Of a DNA stretch of 64,000 nt, positions 15,572 through 24,705 are shown piece after piece. Below the pieces are notes generated by a model that worked only from the letters and a program-made list of their open reading frames with translations, was not told the DNA's origin and searched no databases. The stretch's first letter is position 1. Every line of letters begins with the position of its first letter. A program made the translations under genes and the position numbers. This DNA is from Bacteroidota bacterium (GTDB lineage: Bacteria > Bacteroidota > Bacteroidia > Chitinophagales > Chitinophagaceae). The DNA lies in the NCBI GenBank assembly GCA_018267725.1, contig JAFDXY010000011.1, positions 1 through 64,000 of the forward strand. The letters are read 5' to 3'.

Positions 15572-16426
15572 TTAAATTATCATTTTTTCTATAGGTACTA
15601 CTAAAATACCTTCAGCACCCTGTGCTTTTAATTGTTCAATAATATCCCAAAATTCATTTTCGTTTAATACGCTGTGTACACTGCTCCAGCCTTCTGTTGC
15701 TAAAGGCAACACCGTTGGGCTTTTCATACCAGGTAAGAGTGCAATAATTTCTTTTAGTTTATTATTGGGAGCATTTAATAAAATGTATTTATTGTTTTTT
15801 GCTTTTTTTACAGATTGAATACGGAATAATAATTTGTTTAACAATTGTTGCTTTGAAGTATCTAAATTTTTATTTTTTACCAATACTGCTTGTGATTGTA
15901 AAATGGTTTCTACTTCTTTTAAACCATTCATAAATAAAGTAGAACCACTGCTAACCAAATCGCAAATAGCATTTGCCAAACCTATGCCCGGAGCTATTTC
16001 TACGCTGCCACTAATTTCATGTATTTCGGCAGTTATATTATTTTCTTTCAAAAATTTCTCAACAATAACAGGATAAGATGTTGCTATTTTTTTATTGTTT
16101 AAATAAGAAGCATTAGTATAATTTTCATTTCTTGAAATGCCAATACTTAAACGGCATTTTCCAAAACCTAATTTTTCAACTACTTCAATTTTTTTATTTT
16201 TTTCGTACACAACATTTTCTCCTACAAAACCAATATCGGCAACACCATCTTCAACATATTGTGGAATATCATCATCTCTCAAGAAAAAAATTTCTAAAGG
16301 GAAATTATCGGCATCTGTTTTTAAACGATCTTTCACATTATGCAAATCAATTCCACAATCTTTTAAAAGTTTTATAGAATCGTCAGATAATCTTCCGCTT
16401 TTTTGAATAGCCAGTTTAAGTTTCAT
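15572..16426 (-). CDS. hisG: ATP phosphoribosyltransferase, long form
   Basis: HisG joins ATP and PRPP, the first and feedback-regulated step of histidine synthesis. The 284 residues identify the long form: a catalytic domain with MKLKLAIQKSGRLSDDSI, DIGFVGENVVYE and SGSVEIAPGIGLANAICDLVSSGST (key residues SGSVE and DLVSSG), plus a C-terminal regulatory domain of about 75 residues (LPGMKSPTVLPLATEGWSSV...). The long form does not need HisZ. The ATG is about 25 nt past the hisL terminator T-tract, so this gene is the direct target of the attenuator. Confidence 0.97.
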   Translation of the reverse strand: MKLKLAIQKSGRLSDDSIKLLKDCGIDLHNVKDRLKTDADNFPLEIFFLRDDDIPQYVEDGVADIGFVGENVVYEKNKKIEVVEKLGFGKCRLSIGISRNENYTNASYLNNKKIATSYPVIVEKFLKENNITAEIHEISGSVEIAPGIGLANAICDLVSSGSTLFMNGLKEVETILQSQAVLVKNKNLDTSKQQLLNKLLFRIQSVKKAKNNKYILLNAPNNKLKEIIALLPGMKSPTVLPLATEGWSSVHSVLNENEFWDIIEQLKAQGAEGILVVPIEKMII

Positions 16427-16448
16427 AATTTATTTTTTCTTATTGCAA

Positions 16449-16483
16449 TAAAAAAAGGCTTACTCTTTTTTGAGCAAGCCTTT
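16449..16483 (-). terminator. his attenuator terminator (segments 3 and 4)
   Basis: On the minus strand AAAGGCTTGCTC and GAGTAAGCCTTT form a 12-bp stem with one G-U pair and an AAAAAA loop, followed by a run of seven T. Segment 3 (plus 16472-16480, GGCTTGCTC) can pair instead with segment 2 (plus 16514-16521, GGGTAAGC) over about nine pairs, including wobbles, which would destroy this terminator. Confidence 0.92.
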
Positions 16484-16513
16484 AATATGTTTAAGTACAT
16501 ACATACACCAATA

Positions 16514-16531
16514 GCTTACCCAATGAGCAAG
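16514..16531 (-). promoter_or_regulatory. his attenuator segments 1 and 2
   Basis: Segment 1, CTTGCTC (plus 16525-16531), begins 3 nt after the HHH codons inside hisL. Segment 2, GGGTAAGC (plus 16514-16521), includes the hisL stop codon. They pair 1:2 as a 7-bp hairpin with a 3-nt loop. Segment 3 repeats segment 1 and segment 4 repeats segment 2, so 2:3 (antiterminator) and 3:4 (terminator) are the competing alternatives. A ribosome stalled at the His codons would cover segment 1 and favour 2:3. Confidence 0.85.
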
Positions 16532-16563
16532 TAATGATGATGTGTATGAACTATTGTAATCAT
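16516..16563 (-). CDS. hisL: his operon leader peptide (HTHHH)
   Basis: The minus-strand ORF ATG 16563 to TAA 16516 encodes MITIVHTHHHYLLIG, 15 residues with four histidines, three of them consecutive (CAT codons at 16534-16542). It lies 90 nt upstream of the hisG start and overlaps attenuator segments 1 and 2, with the terminator just downstream. The layout matches ribosome-mediated attenuation of his operons known in enteric bacteria, although the sequence is unrelated. The ATG is only 4 nt past a TATTTTTG promoter element, so the message may be leaderless. ORF and hairpins are seen; regulation is inferred. Confidence 0.93.
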   Translation of the reverse strand: MITIVHTHHHYLLIG

Positions 16564-16567
16564 GTAG

Positions 16568-16598
16568 CAAAAATAATAGCATTAATATTAACTGCAAA
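16568..16598 (-). promoter_or_regulatory. his operon promoter
   Basis: Read on the minus strand, TTTG (plus 16595-16598), a 19-bp spacer and TATTTTTG (plus 16568-16575) exactly match the Bacteroidota consensus TTTG-N19-TAnnTTTG. The start of transcription would fall at or within a few bases of the hisL ATG. Confidence 0.8.
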
Positions 16599-16659
16599 TT
16601 TTATTTAAACCTTGAAAAAAGATTTTCTTCAATTAAAAAAAGTTTTATTTAAAAATATT

Positions 16660-17685
16660 TTAGAACCTTACCATTTTAGGGCATTTAATAGATTTATCTC
16701 CTCCTTTCCAAATTCCACTTTTAATAATTGAAATTTCATAAGCCCCTTGTGTTGCATTATAAGTATTGAAAGAAGAAATAGTGGCATCGTAATTAAAGGT
16801 TAATTTATAATTATTTAATTCATAACCAATTACAGGAATAATTGCATCGTTATTACGATAGTATAAACCTAATATTAATTGGCTTGATCCATCTCCGCTT
16901 AAATTTCTATTTGCATTTAAACCAATAACGGTTTCAGTAGCAGTGCCCATTTTACTTACATAAATATTGGGGTTAATAATCCATACATTTTGAATTTTAA
17001 TTTGAGCGTTTAAAAAGAAATTTAATCTTGGATTTAATTGAGTATTAGCAATTGATGATGCTGCAAAAAAACTTTCGGAAGGTTGGTTTAAATGAAATGC
17101 ACTTATGCCTGCATTTAGGTATAAATTATCTGAAATAAAAGCAGCATAATTTAAACCAACTTGTAAATCTGTATAATAAACAGAAGTGTAAAAAAAGGGT
17201 TCATTGTTTGGTAACGTAATATCAAAAAATTGCCCGTTCCATTGATTATTAAAAGTTAGTTTTGAAACATCTACACGTTTATTAATTAAGCCAAAACCTG
17301 CTCCAATACTTAACAAACCGTTGTCATTAATAACCTGATGATAAGCTGCTGAAACAAAACCTCTTGTTGCAGTTAATGTTCCGCCACCGGCTTCATCTTT
17401 TAATAATGCACCGCCTAAACCTATCCACCCGTTTTCAAATTTGTTATAAAACAATTGCCCATCTGCCCAAACACTCATTGTTTTATAGGCATTGCCAAAA
17501 TTAGCCCATTGGTTACGGTAATTGCCTCCTATTCTATAATCATAATCTGTTATAAAACCTGTATTGGCGGGGTTTACCAATAATGGTGCATTAAAGTATT
17601 GAGAGAAATGTAAATCTTGTGCATTTACATTAAAACAATTAAATACAAAAAATAAAATACTTATATGTTTTATAATTTGCTTCAT
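16660..17685 (-). CDS. PorP/SprF family type IX secretion membrane protein
   Basis: This 341-residue outer-membrane beta-barrel protein has a signal peptide (MKQIIKHISILFFVFNCFNVNAQ) followed by the diagnostic PorP/SprF start DLHFSQYFNAPLLVNPANTG and YRNQWANF. The family works with type IX secretion and often pairs with one large cargo protein encoded next to it. Here it begins on the last base of the stop of the 1214-residue protein upstream, so the two are translationally coupled. It ends 97 bp upstream of the hisL ATG. It probably anchors or exports the neighbour. Confidence 0.92.
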   Translation of the reverse strand: MKQIIKHISILFFVFNCFNVNAQDLHFSQYFNAPLLVNPANTGFITDYDYRIGGNYRNQWANFGNAYKTMSVWADGQLFYNKFENGWIGLGGALLKDEAGGGTLTATRGFVSAAYHQVINDNGLLSIGAGFGLINKRVDVSKLTFNNQWNGQFFDITLPNNEPFFYTSVYYTDLQVGLNYAAFISDNLYLNAGISAFHLNQPSESFFAASSIANTQLNPRLNFFLNAQIKIQNVWIINPNIYVSKMGTATETVIGLNANRNLSGDGSSQLILGLYYRNNDAIIPVIGYELNNYKLTFNYDATISSFNTYNATQGAYEISIIKSGIWKGGDKSIKCPKMVRF

Positions 17686-20600
17686 TAACGTAGTAAAGTT
17701 ATATTTCCTTTTTTTGTATATTTTGTTCCGTTACTTAATTCTATTTCTAATATATAGCTATATACATCTTGTGGTTGTATTACACCTTTATAAGTCCCAT
17801 CCCAACCGCCGGCTTTAGTATTGCTTACAAATAGAAGTTCTCCCCATCTATTATAAATTTTCCAGTTCATTGTTAAAATTCCGTATCCGTTTACAAAAAT
17901 TTTATCATTAATTCCATCTCCATTCGGTGTAAAAGCATTTGGTACATCAAACAACGGATTAACTAATGTTTGAACGGGGTTGCATATTACATCTGTACAA
18001 CCCGAAGCATTTTTAGCCGTTAAACAAACAGTATATGTATTAGTTAAATTATAAATATGACTTACAGGAGTTAATGTAGAAGTTGTAATAACAGAATCTC
18101 CATCTCCAAAAGTGTATTTAAACCAATTAGCACCGGTTGATGTATTGGTAAAGTTTATGGGTGTATTAGCAATTGGTGGTTGTGGTGAAGCAGAAAAAGC
18201 TGCCGTTGGTTTATCTGCTACAGTAATAGTAAAACTTGTTACATCGGTTTGATTGCAAGTTGATGGATCGTTAGCTGTTAATGTAATAGTATAGATGCCT
18301 ACTTGTGCATATAAATGTGTGGGGTTTGTTTGCGTAGAAGTTGTACCATCTCCAAAATTCCATAAAAAAGATAAACCACCAGAGCTTGTATTAGTAAAAG
18401 ATGCATTGTAAGGGTTGCAACCTAAAGCAGGAGTTTGAAAACTTGCTTTTACATTACTTGCAATACGCAAGGTATCAATCATGTAATCGGAATAATTACA
18501 GAAATTGGTATCTAATAAAGTTAATGTAATAAAATAAGTTCCTTCAGCAGGAAAAGTATGTGTAAATATTGTTTCATTTTTTAATAAATATTTTTTTGCA
18601 GAACCATCTCCAAAATCTATCACAAAACTTGAATCTTTAAATTGTTTTAAAGAAGAAACTAAATAAGAGTTATTGGTAAATTGATAAGTGAATGAAGTAC
18701 AAGGTGGCAACTTTTGTTGTGCAAGAGAAAGTTTTACAGAATCGTTTCCTATTCTAATATTTAAGTGAGAGGTATCGGCTATATTACAACTATTTGAATC
18801 TATTGAAACCAAACTAACTTTAAAAGTCCCTACCAAATTAAAAGTATGGCTGCTTGCTGCAATTGTGGTTGTTAGTTTTGGTGTTCCGTCTCCATAATCC
18901 CAAACATAACTTTTTCCTTGTGCAATAGAATCTGAAAAATTTACAGTTAAAGGCAAACAACCCGAAGTATCTCTGGTAGAACCCTGTACTTTAGATTTTA
19001 TTGCAGATTCTATTCCCGCCAAATTAAAAGCAATTTTAATGGCAGCCATATTACATTCTCCTCCGCCTGTGCCTAATGATTGGTTTGTTGGCGACCATAC
19101 ACCCGGTGTTGTTGGAAAAATTGCACCACCACCACAATTAGCACAAATTGCTTGATAAATAATTCCGTTTCTATCAAACCTACTGGTACCGCCATCTACA
19201 TGGTCTGGATAATTACCACCGTTTTGCCCAAAAAAACTTCCGTATAATTGAGACTGTGCGTTTTTTGCTAATACAAAAAAATAAAAGTCGCTTCCGTCTG
19301 TTGTTTTTTGAATAGCATCTGCAGTTACACTCATTCCGTTTGTACTACCTGCTTGATAACCTGTACCTGTATTGCCTAAACCGCCCCAACCTGAAACATA
19401 AGCTTGATCACATCTATCAATTAAAAATGCAGTGGGAGAAAGATTAGGATCGTTTGAATTAGTACCGAATATGGTAGAATAAACCCAATTAGATAAATCG
19501 GGTTGTAATTTGGCTATGAATTGTTTACCGCCTGCTTGACTAAACGGTGCATTTACAACAGGCCAATTACCGGTTGTAGTGCCCATAATATATGGATAAC
19601 TAAACTTATCGAATTGAATGCCGTAAATTAAATCTATACCACTTGTTCCAAAATAAGCTGTTTGTATTAATTGAGATCCATCGTTACTAAAAATGCTTAC
19701 AAAACCATCTACATTTCCTTGAGATGTTTGATACAAACTATTGCCTTTGTTTCCCGGAAAATCTGCACTGGCTGTTCCTCCAGCAATATAAACATTACCG
19801 TTACTTGGGTTTAATGAAAGAACAAAAGCAGCGTCATCATCACTTCCTCCTAAAAAAGTAGCATATAATAAATTTGATAAATCTGAATTTAATTTAATGA
19901 ATACAGCATCTTGAGCTCTACCACTTCCGTTTTTTGCTCCTATTGTTTTTTGAAATGCATTTGCAGTTGTAGGAAAGTCTGCCGATTGTGTGCATGAGGC
20001 TACATACACATTATTACCGGCATCTACAATTACTTCACTTCTTCCATCATCTCCATAATATCTTCTGGTTGTAATTGAATGAGATGGGCCACTAACCGAA
20101 GTTTCTTTATCGGCAATATTTACACCATCATCTCCGCTTCCGCCAATTGCTACCGAGCCAATTAAAGCTGTTCCGTTTGCATTTAATTTTGTTACCACAA
20201 TATCCCAACCGCCGCCACTTCCAATTCTTCCATTTGTTGTAGGATAATCTGACGAGGCACTTCTTCCTGCAATTGTTAAATTTCCTAAACCATCTACTAC
20301 CATACTTTGTGGTTGGTCTCCTCCGGTTGCACCACCAATATAAGTTGCATAAATTCTGTTAGTGCCACTTGGGTTTAATTTCATTATACCCATATCCATA
20401 TTATAAATTCCTGAGCCTCCTTTAAAATTAGTTTGAAATGCTCCGTTACTTACAGGAAAATTACTTCCAAAAACAATTCCTCCTAAGTAAAAATTCCCGC
20501 TGTTATCGTAAGTAGCGGTGTAGCCCCAATTATCTGATTTGCTTCCACTAAAAGTTGAAAAAACAAATTGTGGATCTATCACTAAAATTCCATTATTGTT

Positions 20601-21329
20601 TACGTGGTTTTTAAATTTAAACTTTACAATATTGCCTTTAATTTCAAAATTGCAATTGGCATCTTGCTTTCCTTTATTATTTATTAAATAAGAAATGGGA
20701 GGTTTTTCTTTTACTTCACTAACACTAGTTTTAATTGTTAAAGCACCTTTGTTTAAAGTAATTGCATCGGCTCCATCAAAATACAATGCAATATTGTTAG
20801 GATCTCCGCCGGGGTTTACTATTAAATCGTATTTTAATGAACCGTTGTTGGTGTAATATCTTACATCAATATTCGGGTAAATATTTTTATAGGTAATTGC
20901 CTGATATATTTTACAATTGGTTGCCCATTTTGTTTTATCGTTTCCAATAAAATAATTGTTGTAAGATGTAGATGCTTTTTCGGGTACTGCAATAGGGTTG
21001 GGATTGGCGTTTAAAAATTTTACTTCATATACATGACCTTTTAAAGAAGTATTATTATTTGTTTTTGAGAGATTGGCTTGTTGTGTTGCAGAAAGAAATT
21101 TTGTTGAATGTGAATTAATAAATGCGGTTGAATTGGTATCGTATAACAACATTCTGTAACCGCCATCTGGTTTTAAGGAAAAGGCTCCGGTTGTCATTTC
21201 ACCTTTAAAACTAATATTCTTATCCCACTGCCCTTTGTTTTCAACAAACTCTAAATAAGATTGTGCAAACAAAGATGATGTTGGCAGTATGCATAAAAAT
21301 AATTGTACAAAAAAACTAATTCCTTTCAT
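17685..21329 (-). CDS. Giant secreted SBBP/PKD protein with type IX C-terminal sorting domain
   Basis: The start chosen is ATG 21329 (signal peptide MKGISFFVQLFLCILPTSSLFAQ); a TTG at 21392 would place 21 extra residues in front of it. The mature protein of about 1190 residues has an N-terminal domain with LEFVENKGQWD, then about 500 residues of SBBP-like propeller repeats (YLGGI, TYIGG, ATFLGGSDDD patterns). PKD-type domains follow (YVWDYGDGTP, FVIDFGDGS, FLWNFGDGTT, KYTFGDGDS). The last 85 residues, with VPNAFTPNGDGINDKI, YNRWGELLF and GGWDGTYKG, form the gliding-motility-associated C-terminal (type B) sorting domain. It is probably a surface adhesin or cell-surface protein exported by type IX secretion with the adjacent PorP/SprF. 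Confidence 0.92.
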   Translation of the reverse strand: MKGISFFVQLFLCILPTSSLFAQSYLEFVENKGQWDKNISFKGEMTTGAFSLKPDGGYRMLLYDTNSTAFINSHSTKFLSATQQANLSKTNNNTSLKGHVYEVKFLNANPNPIAVPEKASTSYNNYFIGNDKTKWATNCKIYQAITYKNIYPNIDVRYYTNNGSLKYDLIVNPGGDPNNIALYFDGADAITLNKGALTIKTSVSEVKEKPPISYLINNKGKQDANCNFEIKGNIVKFKFKNHVNNNGILVIDPQFVFSTFSGSKSDNWGYTATYDNSGNFYLGGIVFGSNFPVSNGAFQTNFKGGSGIYNMDMGIMKLNPSGTNRIYATYIGGATGGDQPQSMVVDGLGNLTIAGRSASSDYPTTNGRIGSGGGWDIVVTKLNANGTALIGSVAIGGSGDDGVNIADKETSVSGPSHSITTRRYYGDDGRSEVIVDAGNNVYVASCTQSADFPTTANAFQKTIGAKNGSGRAQDAVFIKLNSDLSNLLYATFLGGSDDDAAFVLSLNPSNGNVYIAGGTASADFPGNKGNSLYQTSQGNVDGFVSIFSNDGSQLIQTAYFGTSGIDLIYGIQFDKFSYPYIMGTTTGNWPVVNAPFSQAGGKQFIAKLQPDLSNWVYSTIFGTNSNDPNLSPTAFLIDRCDQAYVSGWGGLGNTGTGYQAGSTNGMSVTADAIQKTTDGSDFYFFVLAKNAQSQLYGSFFGQNGGNYPDHVDGGTSRFDRNGIIYQAICANCGGGAIFPTTPGVWSPTNQSLGTGGGECNMAAIKIAFNLAGIESAIKSKVQGSTRDTSGCLPLTVNFSDSIAQGKSYVWDYGDGTPKLTTTIAASSHTFNLVGTFKVSLVSIDSNSCNIADTSHLNIRIGNDSVKLSLAQQKLPPCTSFTYQFTNNSYLVSSLKQFKDSSFVIDFGDGSAKKYLLKNETIFTHTFPAEGTYFITLTLLDTNFCNYSDYMIDTLRIASNVKASFQTPALGCNPYNASFTNTSSGGLSFLWNFGDGTTSTQTNPTHLYAQVGIYTITLTANDPSTCNQTDVTSFTITVADKPTAAFSASPQPPIANTPINFTNTSTGANWFKYTFGDGDSVITTSTLTPVSHIYNLTNTYTVCLTAKNASGCTDVICNPVQTLVNPLFDVPNAFTPNGDGINDKIFVNGYGILTMNWKIYNRWGELLFVSNTKAGGWDGTYKGVIQPQDVYSYILEIELSNGTKYTKKGNITLLR

Positions 21330-21392
21330 TATGGGGTATTCAATTAAAACTTTAGAAAAAGATACAATAATTTTTTCAACTTTGTTTTTCAA

Positions 21393-23444
21393 TTACGAAA
21401 TTTTACTCCAATTTGTTTTTCCTTTTTGTTGTTGTAAAAAAAGTTTTAGTTGCAAATTTTTAGCCATATTTAAATCTGCATCTTCTTGCAATAATTTTTC
21501 TGCTTCATGTTTTGCTAATTCAAGCAATGGCTTATCGTTTATAATACTTGCCAACTTAAAATTTAATGCACCGCTTTGTCTTGTTCCTTCAATATCTCCG
21601 GGCCCACGCAGTTCTAAATCTTTTTCTGCTATTTTAAAACCATCGTTGGTAGCACACATTACAGAGATACGTTCTTTAGCATCAACACTTACTTTGCTTG
21701 ATGTTAAAAGAATACAAAAACTTTTTTCGCTTCCTCGCCCTACTCTTCCGCGTAGTTGATGCAATTGCGATAATCCGAATTTTTCTGCACTTTCTATTAC
21801 CATTACGCTTGCATTGGGCACATTAACGCCAACCTCAATAACAGTTGTGCTAACCATTATTTGTGTTTTGCCATTTACAAAACGTTGCATATTGGTTTCT
21901 TTTTGTTCGGCAGGCATTTTACCATGTACCATGCTTATTAAATATTGTGGTTCAGGAAAATAGCTTTTTACTTGTTCGTACCCTTGCATTAAATCTTCGT
22001 AATTTAATTTTTCACTTTCTTCAATTAGCGGATAAATAATATATGCTTGCCTGCCTTTAGTAATTTCTGTTTTTATAAATTCCATTACTTTATGCCGTTG
22101 CATTTCATTACGATGAACAGTTGTTATAGGTTGCCTGCCGGGTGGCAATTCATCCATAATACTATAATCTAAATCTCCGTAAGCAGTCATTGCTAATGTG
22201 CGTGGAATGGGCGTTGCCGTCATTACTAAAATATGTGGAGGAATATTTGCTTTTTTCCATAATGCTGCACGTTGTGCAACACCAAACCGATGTTGTTCAT
22301 CTACAATTACTAATCCTAAATTTTTAAATTGAACAACTTCTTCTATTACTGCATGTGTGCCTACTACAAAATGAATAGTATCGTTTAACAAGCCTTGCAA
22401 AATTTCTTTTCGTTCTTTAGTTTTTGTGCTTCCAGTTAATAAACGAATTTCAATATTCATTTCTTTAACTAAACTGCTTAGGCTCTGAAAGTGTTGCTGT
22501 GCAAGTATTTCGGTAGGTGCCATTAAACAACTTTGATAATTATTATCGGCAGCCAACAGCATACATAACAACGCAACAATTGTTTTTCCGCTACCAACAT
22601 CGCCTTGTAACAACCGATTCATTTGATGCCCTTTTGCTGTATCTGTTCTTATTTCTTTCAATACACGTTTTTGTGCATTGGTTAGTTGAAACGGTAAATG
22701 ATTGTTATAAAATGAATTGAAAAATTCTCCAACTTTTTCAAACACAACACCTTTGCTGCTTGAGTGGCGTTGTAGTTTTATTAAATTTAACCGTACTTGT
22801 GCAATAAATAATTCTTCAAACTTTAAACGTTTTATTGCTGCTTCGTACTCATTATTATTAGATGGGAAATGAACAGTTTTATAAGCTGCGTAACGAGGCA
22901 TTAGTTGCAAGTGTTTAAGAATTTCATCGGGTAAATTCTCTTCAATATCTTTTGCTTGTAATTGAGATAATAATGCATAAGTTAATTTTGCTATTTGTCT
23001 TCCGCTTAAACCTTTTGCTTTTAATTTTTCTGTTGTAGGGTAAATAGGTTCTAAAAATGCTTTGCCTTCGCTTTTTTCATTTGTAAAAACTTCTATTTCA
23101 GGATGCACCATTTGAGGCTTTCCGTTAAAGAAACTTGTTTTGCCAAATAACAAATAAGTGTTTCCTTCTACCAAATATTTTTTTATCCAATTAATTCCTT
23201 GAAACCACACTAATTCTAATATTCCTGTTTTATCTTGAACGTAGGCTACCAAACGTTTTGCATGCTTTTCTCCTAATACTTCAACACTTGTTAATTTGCC
23301 TGCAACTTGTATATAATCTGTTTGAAAATTAATTTCGTTAATAAATGAAACTTTTGTTTTATCTACATGCCTATTAGGGAAATGATTTAATAAATTGTTG
23401 AAAGTAAAAATGTTTAATTCTTTTTTCAACATATCTCCACGCAA
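21393..23444 (-). CDS. recG: ATP-dependent DNA helicase RecG, start uncertain
   Basis: RecG regresses stalled forks and processes branched DNA. It has an N-terminal wedge/OB domain and a superfamily 2 helicase core: GDVGSGKTIVALL, VDEQHRFGVAQR, MTATPIPRTLA, STTVIEVGVNVPNA and LRGRVGRGSEKSFC. The coordinates begin at an in-frame TTG; an ATG follows at 23432. Conserved RecG sequence nevertheless continues upstream (NILSSPIEYLKGVGPLRGD, up to about 23485) with no ATG, GTG or TTG before it. There it runs into a GAGTTAT heptamer array and then a stop. Either a non-standard start (for example ATA or ATT) is used or the N-terminus is shortened. The gene follows the large secreted gene's operon direction, 63 bp away. 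Confidence 0.93.
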   Translation of the reverse strand: MRGDMLKKELNIFTFNNLLNHFPNRHVDKTKVSFINEINFQTDYIQVAGKLTSVEVLGEKHAKRLVAYVQDKTGILELVWFQGINWIKKYLVEGNTYLLFGKTSFFNGKPQMVHPEIEVFTNEKSEGKAFLEPIYPTTEKLKAKGLSGRQIAKLTYALLSQLQAKDIEENLPDEILKHLQLMPRYAAYKTVHFPSNNNEYEAAIKRLKFEELFIAQVRLNLIKLQRHSSSKGVVFEKVGEFFNSFYNNHLPFQLTNAQKRVLKEIRTDTAKGHQMNRLLQGDVGSGKTIVALLCMLLAADNNYQSCLMAPTEILAQQHFQSLSSLVKEMNIEIRLLTGSTKTKERKEILQGLLNDTIHFVVGTHAVIEEVVQFKNLGLVIVDEQHRFGVAQRAALWKKANIPPHILVMTATPIPRTLAMTAYGDLDYSIMDELPPGRQPITTVHRNEMQRHKVMEFIKTEITKGRQAYIIYPLIEESEKLNYEDLMQGYEQVKSYFPEPQYLISMVHGKMPAEQKETNMQRFVNGKTQIMVSTTVIEVGVNVPNASVMVIESAEKFGLSQLHQLRGRVGRGSEKSFCILLTSSKVSVDAKERISVMCATNDGFKIAEKDLELRGPGDIEGTRQSGALNFKLASIINDKPLLELAKHEAEKLLQEDADLNMAKNLQLKLFLQQQKGKTNWSKIS

Positions 23445-23490
23445 AGGTCCAACACCTTTTAAGTATTCAATAGGAGAAGATAATATGTTG

Positions 23491-23525
23491 GAGTTATGAG
23501 TTATGAGTTATGAGTTATGAGTTAC
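23491..23525. repeat. Heptamer tandem array at the recG 5' end
   Basis: Five consecutive 7-bp units, four GAGTTAT and one GAGTTAC, lie exactly where the recG start codon is expected. An inverted echo, ATAACTCATAACTG, lies at about 23569-23582 before trpS, so the recG-trpS intergenic region can fold. The heptamer is not a multiple of three, so unit number changes would shift any upstream reading frame. Confidence 0.85.
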
Positions 23526-23588
23526 AAATATCGTTTGCAGAAGTTAAATAACTTTCAATTTATCATTTATAACTCATAACTGTTTCCC

Positions 23589-23596
23589 TATCTTCG
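23589..23596 (+). promoter_or_regulatory. Possible -7 element of trpS
   Basis: TATCTTCG, one mismatch from TAnnTTTG, ends 4 nt before the trpS ATG, the same spacing as at hisL and the SpoU gene. No convincing -33 element was placed. Confidence 0.35.
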
Positions 23597-23600
23597 CCGC

Positions 23601-24611
23601 ATGGCAAAAGAAGTTGTTTTAAGCGGAATAAGACCTACCGGTTTTTTGCATTTAGGAAATTATTTTGGTGCTATGCGAAACTATGTTCGCATGCAAGATG
23701 AATATAACTGTTATTTTTTTGTTGCCAATTGGCATTCGCTCACAACTCATCCTAATACGGCAGAATTACAATTAAGTGTTCATAGAGTTATTGCAGAAAA
23801 TATTGCTTGCGGCTTAAATCCCGAAAAAGTAGCCTTATATGTACAAAGTGATGTACCCGAAATAGCAGAATTATATTTGTATTTGAATATGCTTGCGTAT
23901 AAAGGCGAGTTGGAAAAAACTGCATCGTTTAAAGAAAAAGTTCGTTTAAATCCTGAAAATGTAAATGCAGGTTTATTAACTTATCCGGTATTAATGGCTT
24001 CAGATATTTTAATTCATCGTGCAGTAAAAGTGCCTGTGGGTAAAGATCAAGAACAACATTTAGAAATGGCAAGAAATTTTGCACAACGTTTTAATTACAG
24101 GTATGGCAACGTTTTTCCTGAACCTTATGCATTTAATTATGGTGGAGAATTAATTAAAATTTTAAGTCTTGATGGAAATGGTAAAATGAGCAAAAGCGAA
24201 AACCAAATGGCTACTTTGTATTTGGCAGATGATGATGACACGATTAAGAAAAAAATAATGAAAGCCAAAACAGATGGAGGTCCTACAGAACCCAATTCTG
24301 ATATGCCTGATTATATTAAAAATATTTTTACTTTAATGAAGCAGGTTAGCACCGCAGATACAGTAAAAAAGTTTGAAGATGATTTTAACAACAGCTCAAC
24401 AGGTAATGTTATAATTAGATACGGCGATATGAAAAAACAATTGGCAGAAGATATGATTAGTTTTATAAAACCAATAAGAGAAAAAGCTGCCGATATTCAA
24501 AATAATAAAGAGCTTCTTTTTAAAATTATTACACAAGGTGCAGATAAAGCAAGAGCAAGTGCCACAAACACTTTGCAAGAAGTAAGAAAAGCAATGAGAA
24601 TGATTTATTAA
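23601..24611 (+). CDS. trpS: Tryptophanyl-tRNA synthetase
   Basis: TrpS charges tRNA-Trp in the cytoplasm. It is a class I synthetase of 336 residues. The HIGH equivalent is in SGIRPTGFLHLGNYFGAM (HLGN at 17-20) and the KMSKS loop is GKMSKSENQ at about 194-202. The mid-domain PVLMASDILIHRAVKVPVG (key VPVGKDQEQHLE) binds tryptophan and ATP. It is transcribed divergently from recG. Charged tRNA-Trp is the signal read by the trpL attenuator at 10.2 kb, but no leader or attenuator is seen in front of trpS itself. Confidence 0.97.
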   Translation: MAKEVVLSGIRPTGFLHLGNYFGAMRNYVRMQDEYNCYFFVANWHSLTTHPNTAELQLSVHRVIAENIACGLNPEKVALYVQSDVPEIAELYLYLNMLAYKGELEKTASFKEKVRLNPENVNAGLLTYPVLMASDILIHRAVKVPVGKDQEQHLEMARNFAQRFNYRYGNVFPEPYAFNYGGELIKILSLDGNGKMSKSENQMATLYLADDDDTIKKKIMKAKTDGGPTEPNSDMPDYIKNIFTLMKQVSTADTVKKFEDDFNNSSTGNVIIRYGDMKKQLAEDMISFIKPIREKAADIQNNKELLFKIITQGADKARASATNTLQEVRKAMRMIY

Positions 24612-24705
24612 CAAAACAAAAAATAAGTTACACCATACAAGTATTAAGTTCTGTTTTTTTATATCTTGTACCCTTGTAACCTGAATTTTGAAATTTTTTA
24701 TAGCG

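Noticed and set aside
23491..23525. GAGTTAT array as a CRISPR
   Set aside because: The units are 7 bp and contiguous with no spacers, and no cas gene is present.
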